Assembly: GCF_004114795.1 (NCBI RefSeq)
Contig: NZ_CP035311.1
Location: forward strand, 3,844,001-3,908,000
Direction of reading: 5' to 3'
DNA length: 64,000 nucleotides
Origin: Janthinobacterium sp. 17J80-10
GTDB taxonomy: Bacteria; Pseudomonadota; Gammaproteobacteria; Burkholderiales; Burkholderiaceae_D
The notes below the pieces were generated by a model, which was given only the letters and a program-made list of their open reading frames with translations, did no database searches and had not been told where the DNA came from. This document shows, piece after piece, positions 17,520 through 26,103 of this stretch (within the stretch, counting starts at the first letter, position 1; each line of letters opens with the position of its first letter). A program made the position numbers and the translations under genes.

Positions 17520-17772
17520 TAAAATTTCTCCGAGAGTTGTGAAGCTAAAGTTATTTTCCTGCATCCAGCAAGGCCACTAGTGGAAACGTCCCTGCCGGCA
17601 CTTCTAATCCCATTGGTCAAGAAGCTATGTGCCATTTCATCAAAATACGGATGCCAGGGCAAAGCAATTTTGGCTTTTATGGCAATATGACGAGAGTTGT
17701 GTCGCTTTGCTGCAACAATTCATTTCCAATTGATAAGTCTCTGATAACGCAAGTTGAAAAGGTGTCAACAAA

Positions 17773-18399
17773 ATGAGCGCGCTGGATAAATTCATTATTG
17801 GCCTGGATGGCGCACTGCGAACCGTGGCCGGCCTCAGCGCCGCCGGCCGCCCGAACCCTTCGCGGGGATTGGCTGAAAATGAACTTGATGTGACTGAACG
17901 CCGCCATAGCGCTGGACTGATGCGCGTAAACCATGTGGGTGAAGTGTGCGCCCAGGCACTTTATGCATCGCAAGGCATGCTTGCCAAAAATGAAACAGTG
18001 CGCCAACAACTTGCCCATTCACAACAAGAAGAAGAGGATCACCTGGCCTGGACGGCGCAGCGGTTGCGCGAACTGGATTCACGCCCGAGCCTGCTGAACC
18101 CCGTATGGTATGCCGGCGCCTTCACCATCGGCATGGTCGCCGCACGCCTGGGCGATGCCCGCAGCCTGGGCTTCGTCGTGGAGACTGAGCGCCAGGTCGA
18201 AGCCCACCTGAACGACCACCTGGATCGCCTGCCGGCCCAGGACATCAAGTCGCGCGCGATCGTCGAGCAAATGCGCCAGGACGAGATAGCCCATGGCGCA
18301 GCAGCCAATAACCTGGGGGCAACCCACCTGCCGGCGCCCGTGCGCCTGGCCATGCGTGGCATGGCCAAGGTGATGACATCGACCGCGTATTACCTGTAA
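17773..18399 (+). CDS. coq7: 2-polyprenyl-3-methyl-6-methoxy-1,4-benzoquinone monooxygenase, Coq7 type
   Basis: Coq7 is a di-iron hydroxylase that adds the C6 hydroxyl in ubiquinone synthesis at the inner membrane. The 208-residue protein carries the two Glu/His iron-binding sets of the ferritin-like fold: [39 protein letters not shown] and [20 protein letters not shown] precedes the ATG by 8 nt. It is convergent with the OsmC-family gene (9-bp gap) and divergent from the porin. A second ubiquinone-pathway candidate, a UbiH-family hydroxylase, is at 52.5-53.7 kb. Confidence 0.94.
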   Translation: MSALDKFIIGLDGALRTVAGLSAAGRPNPSRGLAENELDVTERRHSAGLMRVNHVGEVCAQALYASQGMLAKNETVRQQLAHSQQEEEDHLAWTAQRLRELDSRPSLLNPVWYAGAFTIGMVAARLGDARSLGFVVETERQVEAHLNDHLDRLPAQDIKSRAIVEQMRQDEIAHGAAANNLGATHLPAPVRLAMRGMAKVMTSTAYYL

Positions 18400-18408
18400 T
18401 TGTGCGTG

Positions 18409-18852
18409 TCAGGCCGATTCTGAAGGCGCATTATCGTCGACGATCTCGAAGGTATGCGTCATTTCGGCCGTTTTTTCCAGCATGATCGATGCAGAACAGT
18501 ATTTTTCATGCGATAACTTGATGGCGCGCTCGACCAGGTTTGCTTTGAGGTTGCGGCCCCGGACGATGAAATGAAAGTTAATCCGGGTGAAGACTTTCGG
18601 ATCCTTCTCGGCGCGCTCGGATTGCAAGGTAACATCGCAGCCGCGAATATCCTGGTGGCTTTTACGCAAGATGAGCACGACGTCGTACGCCGTACATCCT
18701 CCCGTGCCTGCCAGCACCAATTCCATCGGGCGCGGGGCCAGATTGCGGCCACCGCCGTCGGGCGCCCCATCCATTGCCACCACATGGCCGGAGCCGGTTT
18801 CCGCCAAGAAGGTCATCCCGGACAATCCGGTCCAGCGTACTGTGCATTCCAT
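18409..18852 (-). CDS. OsmC/Ohr family protein (YhfA-like)
   Basis: The 147-residue protein has the OsmC-like fold. A central helix carries GGTGGCTAYDVVLILRK-type sequence (here LAGTGGCTAYDV, first reactive Cys). A second helix SHEKYCSASIMLEKTAEM supplies the second Cys. These thiols are the peroxidatic and resolving pair in hydroperoxide-reducing members. The spacing and the MECTVRWTGLSGMTF start are closer to the YhfA-like branch than to Ohr, so peroxidase activity is possible but not assured. Start ATG at 18852. Confidence 0.9.
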   Translation of the reverse strand: MECTVRWTGLSGMTFLAETGSGHVVAMDGAPDGGGRNLAPRPMELVLAGTGGCTAYDVVLILRKSHQDIRGCDVTLQSERAEKDPKVFTRINFHFIVRGRNLKANLVERAIKLSHEKYCSASIMLEKTAEMTHTFEIVDDNAPSESA

Positions 18853-19092
18853 GATCAATCCACTCCTCAATAAAGTGCCCTTATTGTAACTGTTCTCACA
18901 AGCAGCACCGCGACGGCACCCCGCTTGCCAGCTGTCGCAGGGAAGCGAAAAACAACTCTCCCGTGGGAAATTTGCTACACCGCAGCAATAAAAAAATTAT
19001 TTCAAAAACCTACAAATCATTGAATTTAAATGACAATTTAAATATCACATCAAAAATATCGCACTCGCCCAGCAAAAAGACAGAGAATTTTC
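18853..19092. other. AT-rich intergenic DNA upstream of the small-RNA candidate
   Basis: No gene is seen. Bases 18961-19080 are strikingly AT-rich for this genome and contain two copies of AATTTAAAT (19023-19031 and 19035-19043) separated by three bases. This could act as an UP-type element or nucleoid-protein binding zone for the promoter at 19093-19121. Confidence 0.5.
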
Positions 19093-19121
19093 TTGCGATG
19101 CACAATTCGCTTTACTATACT
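19093..19121 (+). promoter_or_regulatory. sigma70 promoter of an orphan transcription unit
   Basis: TTGCGA (19093-19098), a 17-bp spacer and TATACT (19116-19121). No open reading frame with a ribosome-binding site follows before the terminator at 19208-19236, so it most likely drives a non-coding RNA. Confidence 0.7.
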
Positions 19122-19127
19122 GGTTTT

Positions 19128-19236
19128 TATCGATTGTTGATGTTTATGCAAAACAGATGCAATCACGCTTTGTCTCCTCCACCCTTCTCCTTTGGTGTGG
19201 ATTTCAGCCCGAGGCTTCATCGCTTCGGGTTTTTTT
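19128..19236 (+). ncRNA. candidate small RNA (about 109 nt) with CU-rich anti-Shine-Dalgarno loop
   Basis: The unit has a promoter (19093-19121), a predicted +1 near 19128 and an intrinsic terminator at its 3' end: CCCGAGGC-ttcatc-GCTTCGGG followed by seven T. The middle contains CTCCTCC (19174-19180). A small bulged hairpin CCACCC/GGTGTGG (19179-19200) follows, whose nine-base loop TTCTCCTTT is complementary to AGGAG-type ribosome-binding sites. A single-stranded CU-rich seed plus a U-tailed terminator is the usual build of Hfq-dependent trans-acting sRNAs. I do not recognise an established family. An alternative is a prematurely terminated leader of rplM, but rplM has its own strong promoter 34 bp downstream. 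Confidence 0.6.
19208..19236 (+). terminator. intrinsic terminator of the small-RNA candidate
   Basis: An 8-bp stem (CCCGAGGC with GCTTCGGG, one G-U pair), a TTCATC loop and TTTTTTT. It lies between the orphan promoter and the rplM promoter. Confidence 0.85.
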
Positions 19237-19269
19237 ATGCCTGTCAAAAAATCCGTTACGGCATGAGAT

Positions 19270-19299
19270 TTGACGCCAAGCCTTTGAAAAGGCTATAAT
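19270..19299 (+). promoter_or_regulatory. rplM-rpsI promoter and leader start
   Basis: TTGACG (19270-19275), an 18-bp spacer and a perfect TATAAT (19294-19299). Transcription would start near 19306, giving a leader of about 107 nt. It opens with a 7-bp hairpin, TTCTTCC (19306-19312) with GGAAGAA (19322-19328). A ribosomal-protein leader of this length could carry an L13 autoregulatory site, but no known motif is recognised. Confidence 0.85.
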
Positions 19300-19412
19300 T
19301 TTCGGTTCTTCCATTTGCTCAGGAAGAAAATACAAGGTTGAGTCCGCAAAACGCCTGCTGTTGGCCGCGCGGAACCGCCAATATTGAGCATTCATCCCTT
19401 TAGGAAGTCATC

Positions 19413-19841
19413 ATGAAAACCTTTTCCGCAAAAGGCCACGAGGTCCAGCGCGACTGGTTCGTGGTTGACGCGACGGACAAAGTCCTCGGACGTGTTGCCA
19501 GCGAAGTGGCACTCCGACTGCGCGGCAAGCACAAACCCGAATTTACTCCGCACGTCGACACGGGCGATTTCATCGTCGTGATCAATGCAGGCAAACTGCG
19601 TGTCACCGGCACCAAAGCCCTGAACAAGAAGTACTACCGTCACTCGGGTTACCCGGGCGGTATCTACGAAACCAATTTCGAGAAAATGCAAGCGCGTTTT
19701 CCCGGTCGCGCGCTGGAGAAGGCTGTCAAGGGCATGCTGCCCAAGGGCCCGCTCGGCTACGCGATGATCAAGAAGCTCAAAGTGTATGCGGAAGCATCGC
19801 ACCCGCACGCTGCCCAGCAACCCCAAGCACTCGAACTGTAA
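19413..19841 (+). CDS. rplM: 50S ribosomal protein L13
   Basis: L13 is an early-assembling 23S-binding protein of the large subunit. The 142-residue product starts [20 protein letters not shown] and contains the universal HSGYPGG and GMLPKGPLG motifs. The length is that of the bacterial family. A TAGGA precedes the ATG by about 9 nt. It is the first gene of the rplM-rpsI operon, ending 9 bp before rpsI. Confidence 0.99.
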   Translation: MKTFSAKGHEVQRDWFVVDATDKVLGRVASEVALRLRGKHKPEFTPHVDTGDFIVVINAGKLRVTGTKALNKKYYRHSGYPGGIYETNFEKMQARFPGRALEKAVKGMLPKGPLGYAMIKKLKVYAEASHPHAAQQPQALEL

Positions 19842-19850
19842 GGAACGGAC

Positions 19851-20243
19851 ATGATCGGTAACTACAACTACGGAACCGGCCGTCGCAAGAGTGCAGTGGC
19901 TCGCGTCTTCATCAAGGCAGGCAGCGGCAAGATCACTGTCAACGGCAAACCCGCTTCCGAATACTTTTCGCGCGAAACCGGCCTGATGGTCATCCGCCAG
20001 CCGCTGGAATTGACCAGCAACCTGGAAACGTTCGACATCATGGTCAACGTCCATGGCGGCGGCGAATCCGGCCAGTCGGGTGCTGTGCGTCACGGCATCA
20101 CCCGCGCCCTGATCGATTACGACGCCACGCTGAAACCGGAACTGTCGAAAGCAGGCTTCGTTACCCGCGATGCACGTGAAGTCGAGCGTAAGAAAGTCGG
20201 TCTGCGCAAGGCACGTCGCGCAAAGCAATTCTCCAAGCGTTAA
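19851..20243 (+). CDS. rpsI: 30S ribosomal protein S9
   Basis: S9 reaches the P-site tRNA with its C-terminal tail. The 130-residue product begins [20 protein letters not shown]. It contains [15 protein letters not shown] and ends with the basic tail [17 protein letters not shown], whose final Lys-Arg contacts the anticodon loop. Ribosome-binding site AAGGAAC is 6 nt upstream of the ATG. It is followed by a strong terminator at 20264-20296. Confidence 0.99.
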   Translation: MIGNYNYGTGRRKSAVARVFIKAGSGKITVNGKPASEYFSRETGLMVIRQPLELTSNLETFDIMVNVHGGGESGQSGAVRHGITRALIDYDATLKPELSKAGFVTRDAREVERKKVGLRKARRAKQFSKR

Positions 20244-20263
20244 TCATCGCGCTTCGGAACATC

Positions 20264-20296
20264 AAAGCCGCCAGGTTTGCGCCTGGCGGCTTTTTT
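20264..20296 (+). terminator. terminator of the rplM-rpsI operon
   Basis: AAAGCCGCCAGG - TTTGCG - CCTGGCGGC followed by TTTTTT. The stem is 9 bp, extended by A-T pairs. The A-run on the 5' side may also serve the convergent DUF3025 gene. Confidence 0.93.
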
Positions 20297-21108
20297 CATG
20301 CCGCGCGCCGTGGCGGACGAAATACCTGGGCATCGGCATAGAACGCCTCGTCCTGCCCCGCCCACCAGCCAGGCACACCCAGCACCGGCAAGGGCGTGAA
20401 GTCGCCGGTCGCAAATCCCCCCTGCAATTGCCGCGTCACTGCTTCATCGATCCATGCGCGTTGCTGCGGCGCCGAAAGCGTAAAAAACGCCGGCTGCACC
20501 GGCACGCCCCAGGTATGCGCCGTGATGGCCTTGTACGGGGTAACCAGTTTTTCCATGATGGCGTGACCAAACAGGAAGATCTGCACCGAGCGTCCCACGG
20601 CACCGCGCTGGTCCAGCAAGGCATCCCGCCAGCGATGCGCGCGCAAGGCGGTTGCCCAGTCCGGATCGGCGCATAACAGCAACGCAGCATTCTCGTCGAA
20701 GATCGTCGCCGCATCCCGCAACTTGCCGCGGGTACCCTCCGGACTGCCATCGGCGCCAGCGCAAGCCGACCGGCGGGCAATTTCGGCTGCCTGCAATGCA
20801 TTCAATTGTTTCTTGATAGTGGGGAATGTCAGCCAGACCAGCGCATTGAAAAAATCATGCAGGTTCTCGCGCGTCGGCACGGCGCCCTCTGCACTGATGA
20901 AGGCTTCATAGGCCACGCCGGGAGGCAGTTCGGCTTGCGGCACAAAATGGATCGGCAAGCCACGGTGATTGACCAGCCCGGCCTCACGCGCAGCATTGTC
21001 GAGCGCCGCACGCCAGTCTGGCGCCGCCAGGATCGGTTGCGCCGCCGGCAGCAGCGGCGCGAGCCAGGGCTGGCGCCAGTCGATACCCTGCAGGAAAGAT
21101 GCCGCCAT
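20296..21108 (-). CDS. DUF3025 domain protein, function unknown
   Basis: The 270-residue soluble protein matches the DUF3025 family by its FFNALVWLTFPTIKKQLN block (about 86-103). Other family-like blocks are RDAATIFDENAALLLCAD, FGHAIMEKLVTPYKAITAHTW and VPGWWAGQDEAFYADAQVFRP. No signal peptide or catalytic signature is obvious; conserved His and acidic residues hint at metal or nucleotide chemistry. It ends inside the rpsI terminator and starts 17 bp after pyrC ends, so it is probably co-transcribed with pyrC. Confidence 0.85.
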   Translation of the reverse strand: MAASFLQGIDWRQPWLAPLLPAAQPILAAPDWRAALDNAAREAGLVNHRGLPIHFVPQAELPPGVAYEAFISAEGAVPTRENLHDFFNALVWLTFPTIKKQLNALQAAEIARRSACAGADGSPEGTRGKLRDAATIFDENAALLLCADPDWATALRAHRWRDALLDQRGAVGRSVQIFLFGHAIMEKLVTPYKAITAHTWGVPVQPAFFTLSAPQQRAWIDEAVTRQLQGGFATGDFTPLPVLGVPGWWAGQDEAFYADAQVFRPPRRAA

Positions 21109-21125
21109 GACGCAGCCTGTTACAG

Positions 21126-22178
21126 TTATGCCAGCTTCCAGGCCATCGTCTCGCCGGCATTCAGCGGCACCAGGCTCGAATCGCCAAAAGGCAATTCCGC
21201 CGGCAGGGTCCAGTCCTCGCGCAATAGCGTCACGCTGCCGCTATTGCGCGGCAAGCCATAAAACGCCGGCCCATTGAAGCTGGCAAAGGCTTCCAGCCTG
21301 TCCAGCGCGCCAGCGGCGGCAAAGGCTTGCGCGTACAGTTCCAGCGCATGCAAGGCAGTGTAACAGCCGGCACAACCGCAGGCATGTTCCTTCAATCCCT
21401 TCGGATGTGGCGCGGAATCGGTGCCGAGGAAGAATTTTGGATTACCCGACGTTGCGGCTTTGACCAGTGCCTGGCGATGCTCTTCACGCTTCAGGATCGG
21501 CAGGCAGTAATAATGCGGACGGATGCCGCCCTTGAAAATTTCATTGCGATTGTATAGCAGGTGATGCGCCGTGATCGTAGCGCCAACGAAGCGGTCAGCC
21601 GCTGCGACATACTCGGCGGCGTCGCGCGTGGTGATATGTTCGAACACCACTTTCAATTCCGGCAAGGCGCGGCGCAAGGGCTGCATGACACGCTCGATGA
21701 AGACTGCCTCGCGGTCGAATACATCGACCGCCGGATCGGTCACCTCGCCGTGCACCAGCAGCGGCAAGCCGACTTCCTGCATGACTTCCAGGGTCTTGTA
21801 GCATTTCGTCAAATCGGTCACGCCGGCGTCCGAGTTGGTAGTGGCACCGGCCGGGTACAGCTTCAGGGCATGGATGAAGCCGCTGTCTTTGGCGCGGCGA
21901 ATTTCATCGGGCGGGGTATTGTCCGTCAGGTACAACACCATCAGCGGCTCGAATTGCAGCCCTGCCGGCAGCGCCGCCAGGATCCGCGTGCGGTAGGCGC
22001 CGGCAAGCTCGGTGGTGGTCACCGGCGGCTTCAGGTTCGGCATGACGATGGCGCGCGCAAACTGGCGCGCCGTATGCGGCAAGACATCGGCAAGCACGGC
22101 GCCGTCGCGCAAGTGCAGGTGCCAGTCGTCGGGACGGGTGATGGTAATGCTTTGTGGAAGGTTGGCTGGGGTTGGCAT
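21126..22178 (-). CDS. pyrC: dihydroorotase
   Basis: PyrC is the zinc enzyme that cyclises carbamoyl-aspartate to dihydroorotate in pyrimidine synthesis. The 350-residue type II sequence has the first metal pair in DWHLHLRDG (H20, H22). It has the lysine that becomes carboxylated in [25 protein letters not shown] for another ligand, and the catalytic Asp in [15 protein letters not shown]. It is upstream of the DUF3025 gene and preceded by glutamate dehydrogenase on the same strand. Confidence 0.97.
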   Translation of the reverse strand: MPTPANLPQSITITRPDDWHLHLRDGAVLADVLPHTARQFARAIVMPNLKPPVTTTELAGAYRTRILAALPAGLQFEPLMVLYLTDNTPPDEIRRAKDSGFIHALKLYPAGATTNSDAGVTDLTKCYKTLEVMQEVGLPLLVHGEVTDPAVDVFDREAVFIERVMQPLRRALPELKVVFEHITTRDAAEYVAAADRFVGATITAHHLLYNRNEIFKGGIRPHYYCLPILKREEHRQALVKAATSGNPKFFLGTDSAPHPKGLKEHACGCAGCYTALHALELYAQAFAAAGALDRLEAFASFNGPAFYGLPRNSGSVTLLREDWTLPAELPFGDSSLVPLNAGETMAWKLA

Positions 22179-22223
22179 GGCGGCTCGCTGGCTCTTACTG
22201 TCGAGCCGCCATTTTACCTTCTA

Positions 22224-23510
22224 TCAGGGGTACAGGCCGCGCATCTCGTGCGCCTGCAAGACGCGGCTGCAGCCAACGATGAATGCGGCCGTGCGCAGCG
22301 AGACCTTGCGATCCTCGGCCAGTTGCCAGACGGCGGCGAAGGCTTCGCGCATGATGCGCGTCAGGCGCTGGTTGATTTCATCCTCGGTCCAGAAAAAACT
22401 GGAAAAATCCTGCACCCATTCGAAATAGCTGACGGTCACGCCACCGGCGTTGGCGATCACGTCGGGCACGATCAGCACGCCCTTGTCATGCAGGATATCG
22501 TCCGCGGCAGGCGTCGTCGGACCATTGGCGCCTTCGACAATGATGCTGGCGCGGATGGCCTGGGCATTGGAAGCGGTGATCTGCTGCTCCAGCGCCGCAG
22601 GCACGAGGATATCGCAATCGGTTGCCCAGAACGCATCCTGCTCTTGCACGGCGTCGGCGCCGGCGAAACCGGCCACCGTACCGCATTCGCCCACGTGCGC
22701 CAGCAGCGCGCCGATATCCAGTCCGCTCTCGCGCACCACGGTGCCGGCATGGTCCTGCACGGCGACGACCTTCGCGCCGGCCTCGGTAAACAGGCGCGCA
22801 GCGACGCTGCCTACATTGCCGAAGCCCTGGATGGCAATGCGCGCACCCTGGATTTCCAATCCGCGCCGGGTGGCGGCTTCGCAGGCCACCACGTAGAGGC
22901 CCCGACCGGTGGCGGCCTGGCGACCGAGGCTGCCGCCGAGCGACACCGGCTTGCCCGTCACCACGCCCGACACCGTGTTGCCGGCATTCATGGAATAGGT
23001 ATCCATCATCCACGCCATGACCTGTTCGTTGGTATTGACGTCCGGCGCCGGAATATCCTTGGTCGGGCCGATGATGATGCCGATCTCGCTGGTGTAGCGT
23101 CGCGTCATGCGCTCGAGTTCGCCGCGCGAGAGCGTTTTCGGATCGACCCGGATGCCGCCCTTGGCGCCGCCATACGGCACATTGACGGCAGCATTCTTGA
23201 CCGTCATCCAGGCCGACAGCGCCATCACTTCCGACAGGGTGACGCTCTGGTGAAAACGCACGCCGCCCTTGCCAGGACCACGCGCGGTATTGTGCTGCAC
23301 CCGGTATCCCTCAAAATGCGCAATCGAGCCATCGTCGCGCCGGATCGGCACATCGACTGCGAGGATCAGCTTGGGGCGCTTCAGGGTTTCCACCAGCGGC
23401 GCCAGCGTGCCGAGGTAGGGTGTGACACGATCGATCTGCTCGAGATAGACCCCCCACGGGCCGATGTCGTGCTGCGTCAGGTAACTGGGGATTTGATGGG
23501 AAGCAGGCAT
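22224..23510 (-). CDS. gdhA: Glu/Leu/Phe/Val dehydrogenase family protein, probable glutamate dehydrogenase
   Basis: The 428-residue enzyme catalyses NAD(P)-dependent reversible oxidative deamination, most likely of glutamate. Substrate-side motifs [10 protein letters not shown] and [14 protein letters not shown] give the conserved lysines, and [19 protein letters not shown] follows. The Rossmann domain is [15 protein letters not shown]. The GxGxxG is followed by a cofactor loop (VVAVQDHAG) ending in acidic or amide residues, as in NAD-preferring forms (inference). I chose the ATG at 23510; residues encoded further upstream are Arg-rich and unlike the family. Confidence 0.93.
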   Translation of the reverse strand: MPASHQIPSYLTQHDIGPWGVYLEQIDRVTPYLGTLAPLVETLKRPKLILAVDVPIRRDDGSIAHFEGYRVQHNTARGPGKGGVRFHQSVTLSEVMALSAWMTVKNAAVNVPYGGAKGGIRVDPKTLSRGELERMTRRYTSEIGIIIGPTKDIPAPDVNTNEQVMAWMMDTYSMNAGNTVSGVVTGKPVSLGGSLGRQAATGRGLYVVACEAATRRGLEIQGARIAIQGFGNVGSVAARLFTEAGAKVVAVQDHAGTVVRESGLDIGALLAHVGECGTVAGFAGADAVQEQDAFWATDCDILVPAALEQQITASNAQAIRASIIVEGANGPTTPAADDILHDKGVLIVPDVIANAGGVTVSYFEWVQDFSSFFWTEDEINQRLTRIMREAFAAVWQLAEDRKVSLRTAAFIVGCSRVLQAHEMRGLYP

Positions 23511-23620
23511 GCGTCTTCTCCGTGATCGGCTGGTTTGGTCTGGAACCCGGCACTGCAATCAGGAACCATCTTAGCAAGGAACTGGCCGCCTTGGCCTGCC
23601 CTGCCACCGACTTACGACAT

Positions 23621-25483
23621 TTATGCCACAGCGTCTGTCGCATCCAGGGTGTCGACTTCGCCGGCATCCGCCTCCGGCGCCTTGCGCGCCTGCTGCCGGG
23701 CCCACATTTGCGCATAGGCCCCCTGCGCCGCCAGCAAGCTGGCGTGCGTGCCCCGCTCGACGATCCTGCCATGCTCCAGCACCAGGATCTGGGCAGCATC
23801 GGCAATGGTCGACAGGCGATGTGCAATCACCAGCGTGGTCCGGTTCCTGGCGATTTCATGCAATTGCTCCTGGATCGCCTGTTCGGACTTGGTGTCGAGC
23901 GCCGAAGTCGCCTCGTCGAAAATCAGGATCGGCGGATTTTTCAGCAAGGTGCGCGCAATCGCCACGCGCTGCTTTTCGCCGCCCGACAATTTCAGGCCGC
24001 GCTCGCCCACCATGGTGTCGTATCCCTCCGGCAGCGACACGATGAAGTCATGAATCGCCGCGGCCCTTGCGGCAGCAATGATTTCCTCCTTCGAGGCGCC
24101 CGGCTTACCGTAGGCAATGTTGTATTCGATCGTGTCATTGAACAGCACCGTATCCTGCGGCACGATGCCGATGGCCTGGCGCAGCGAAGCTTGCGTGACG
24201 TCGCGCAACTCCTGGCCATCGATGCTGATGCGCCCGGACTGAACGTCATAGAAACGGAACAGCAGGCGTGACAAGGTCGATTTGCCGGAGCCGCTGTGGC
24301 CGACCACGGCGGTGGTGGTGCCGGCGGCGATGGTGAAATCGACATCGAAGAGAATCTGCCGGTTCTTTTCGTAATGGAAATCGACATGTTCGAAACGCAC
24401 TTCGGCGCCGACGACCGCCAGCGGCCGGGCATGCGGGGCATCGGCCACTTCGCGGTCCTGTTCGAGCAGGCGGAACAGGCGCTCCATATCGGCCATGCTT
24501 TGCTTGATCTCGCGGTAAATCACGCCGAGGAAATTCAGGGGAATGTACAACTGGATCATGAAGGCATTCACCAGCACCAGGTCGCCCAGGCTCATGCTGC
24601 CGTCGATCACGCCGCTGGTGGCACGCCACAGGATCAGGGTGACGGCCGCGGCAATGATCAGCGACTGCCCCGTATTCAGAAGCGATAGCGACGTCTGCGA
24701 CTTGACCGCGGCGTTTTCATAACGCTGGTAGTCCTGGTCGTAGCGGCGGGCTTCCACGTCCTCGTTGCCGAAGTACTTGACCGTTTCATAATTGATGAGG
24801 GAATCGATGGCCCGGGTATTGGCTTTCGAATCCAGCTCGTTCATGTTGCGGCGAAAATTCGTCCGCCATTCCGTCACCAGCACGGTGAAGGCGATATAGG
24901 TGACCAATGCTGTGGCGGTAATCACGGAAAACCAGATATCGTATTGCACCGCCAGGTAGCCGATCACGAGGCTGATTTCGATCAGGGTCGGCAGGATGGA
25001 AAACAGCGTATAGGACACCAGGGAAGATACGCCGCGCGTGCCGCGCTCGATATCGCGCGTCATGCCCCCGGTCTGGCGGTTCAGGTGGAAGCGCAGCGAC
25101 AGCGAATGCAGGTGACGGAACACTTTCAGGGCGATGGTGCGCACCGCGCGCTGCGTCACCCGGGCAAACACGAATTCACGCAATTCGGTAAACAAGGTCG
25201 TGGACAGGCGCAGCAAGCCGTACGCCAGCAACAGGCCAATCGGCATGATCATCAGCGCGCGCGCCTGGTCCACGCCGGGCGTGAGGTGGTCAACCAGTTG
25301 CTTCAGCACCAGCGGCACACCGACATTGGCCAGCTTGGCGCCGACCAGGAAAACCAGCGCCAGCATCACCCTTCCCTTGTAGGCCCACAGGTAAGGCACC
25401 AGCGTTTTGATGGTGGCCCAATCCCTGCGCTGGTGGCCGGGGGGCATGGTCGGAGCAGGTTCGGAATTGGCGTGGCGTCGCAT
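23621..25483 (-). CDS. ABC transporter permease/ATPase, Atm1/HMT1 type
   Basis: A 620-residue half-transporter. The transmembrane domain has six helices (about 35-330, including RDIERGTRGVSSLVSYTLF and YFGNEDVEARRYD, hallmarks of the Atm1 branch). The ATPase has Walker A GHSGSGKST near 394, signature LSGGEKQRVAIART near 498, Walker B ILIFDEATSALD and H-loop VIAHRLST. Relatives export glutathione-linked metals or Fe-S precursors across the inner membrane. The substrate here is not shown. It works as a homodimer. Its C-terminal tail is short and acidic. Confidence 0.92.
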   Translation of the reverse strand: MRRHANSEPAPTMPPGHQRRDWATIKTLVPYLWAYKGRVMLALVFLVGAKLANVGVPLVLKQLVDHLTPGVDQARALMIMPIGLLLAYGLLRLSTTLFTELREFVFARVTQRAVRTIALKVFRHLHSLSLRFHLNRQTGGMTRDIERGTRGVSSLVSYTLFSILPTLIEISLVIGYLAVQYDIWFSVITATALVTYIAFTVLVTEWRTNFRRNMNELDSKANTRAIDSLINYETVKYFGNEDVEARRYDQDYQRYENAAVKSQTSLSLLNTGQSLIIAAAVTLILWRATSGVIDGSMSLGDLVLVNAFMIQLYIPLNFLGVIYREIKQSMADMERLFRLLEQDREVADAPHARPLAVVGAEVRFEHVDFHYEKNRQILFDVDFTIAAGTTTAVVGHSGSGKSTLSRLLFRFYDVQSGRISIDGQELRDVTQASLRQAIGIVPQDTVLFNDTIEYNIAYGKPGASKEEIIAAARAAAIHDFIVSLPEGYDTMVGERGLKLSGGEKQRVAIARTLLKNPPILIFDEATSALDTKSEQAIQEQLHEIARNRTTLVIAHRLSTIADAAQILVLEHGRIVERGTHASLLAAQGAYAQMWARQQARKAPEADAGEVDTLDATDAVA

Positions 25484-25608
25484 GGGAAGAAAGAAAATCC
25501 GGTCAGAATGGTTTATGCTTGGACAGTTGAAGCAATTTCAGCTCCCATTCTATCAACCCCCTGCCCATGGGGTGTCGCGATGAAAAACGGATGATTTAAA
25601 ACAACGAA

Positions 25609-26040
25609 ATGCCAAGCGAACACCATACCTCACTGCCCGCCGGGAAAATGCCGGAGCTGCGCGTCATGCCCCGGCCCTCCGACGTCAACATCAATGGCGA
25701 CATCTTCGGCGGCTGGATCATGGCGCAAGTCGATATTGCCGGCTCGCTGCCGGCCATGCGGCGCGCCAACGGCCGGGTCGCCACCATCGCCGTCAACTCC
25801 TTTGTCTTCAAACACCCGGTGTTCATTGGCGACGTGCTGACGTTTTATGCCGACATCGTCAAGGTGGGCAGGACATCGCTGACGGTCAACGTCGAAGTCT
25901 ATGCCGAGCGCAACCAGATGCAGGCCGAAACCGTCAAGGTGACGGAAGCGACCCTGACGTACGTCGCCACAGATCATGAGCGCAAGCCGCGCCCCGTGCC
26001 GGCACTGGATGAACTGAGCACGCCCCAGCCGCACCCCTGA
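25609..26040 (+). CDS. acyl-CoA thioesterase, YciA type
   Basis: A 143-residue hot-dog-fold enzyme that hydrolyses acyl-CoA. The hallmark NINGDIFGGWIMAQVDIAGSL (about 28-48) contains the catalytic Asp/Asn region and the CoA-binding glycine turn. VNSFVFKHPVFIGDVLTFYADIVKVGRTS forms the hot-dog sheet. It is convergent with fadD, an acyl-CoA ligase, so enzymes making and breaking acyl-CoA lie side by side. Confidence 0.92.
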   Translation: MPSEHHTSLPAGKMPELRVMPRPSDVNINGDIFGGWIMAQVDIAGSLPAMRRANGRVATIAVNSFVFKHPVFIGDVLTFYADIVKVGRTSLTVNVEVYAERNQMQAETVKVTEATLTYVATDHERKPRPVPALDELSTPQPHP

Positions 26041-26045
26041 AAAAA

Positions 26046-26068
26046 AACTGCCTGGCAGGCAGGCGGTT
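26046..26068. terminator. bidirectional terminator between thioesterase and fadD
   Basis: AACTGCCTG - GCAGG - CAGGCGGTT with an A-run on one side and TTTT on the other. The 9-bp stem includes one G-T pair and serves both convergent genes. Confidence 0.8.
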
Positions 26069-26103
26069 TTGGAGACGTCGGGCGTTGCCCCGGGGACGTG
26101 AGC

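Noticed and set aside
21561-23525. A 654-codon plus-strand open frame opposite pyrC and glutamate dehydrogenase
   Set aside because: High-GC antisense shadow. The real products on the minus strand have intact catalytic motifs.
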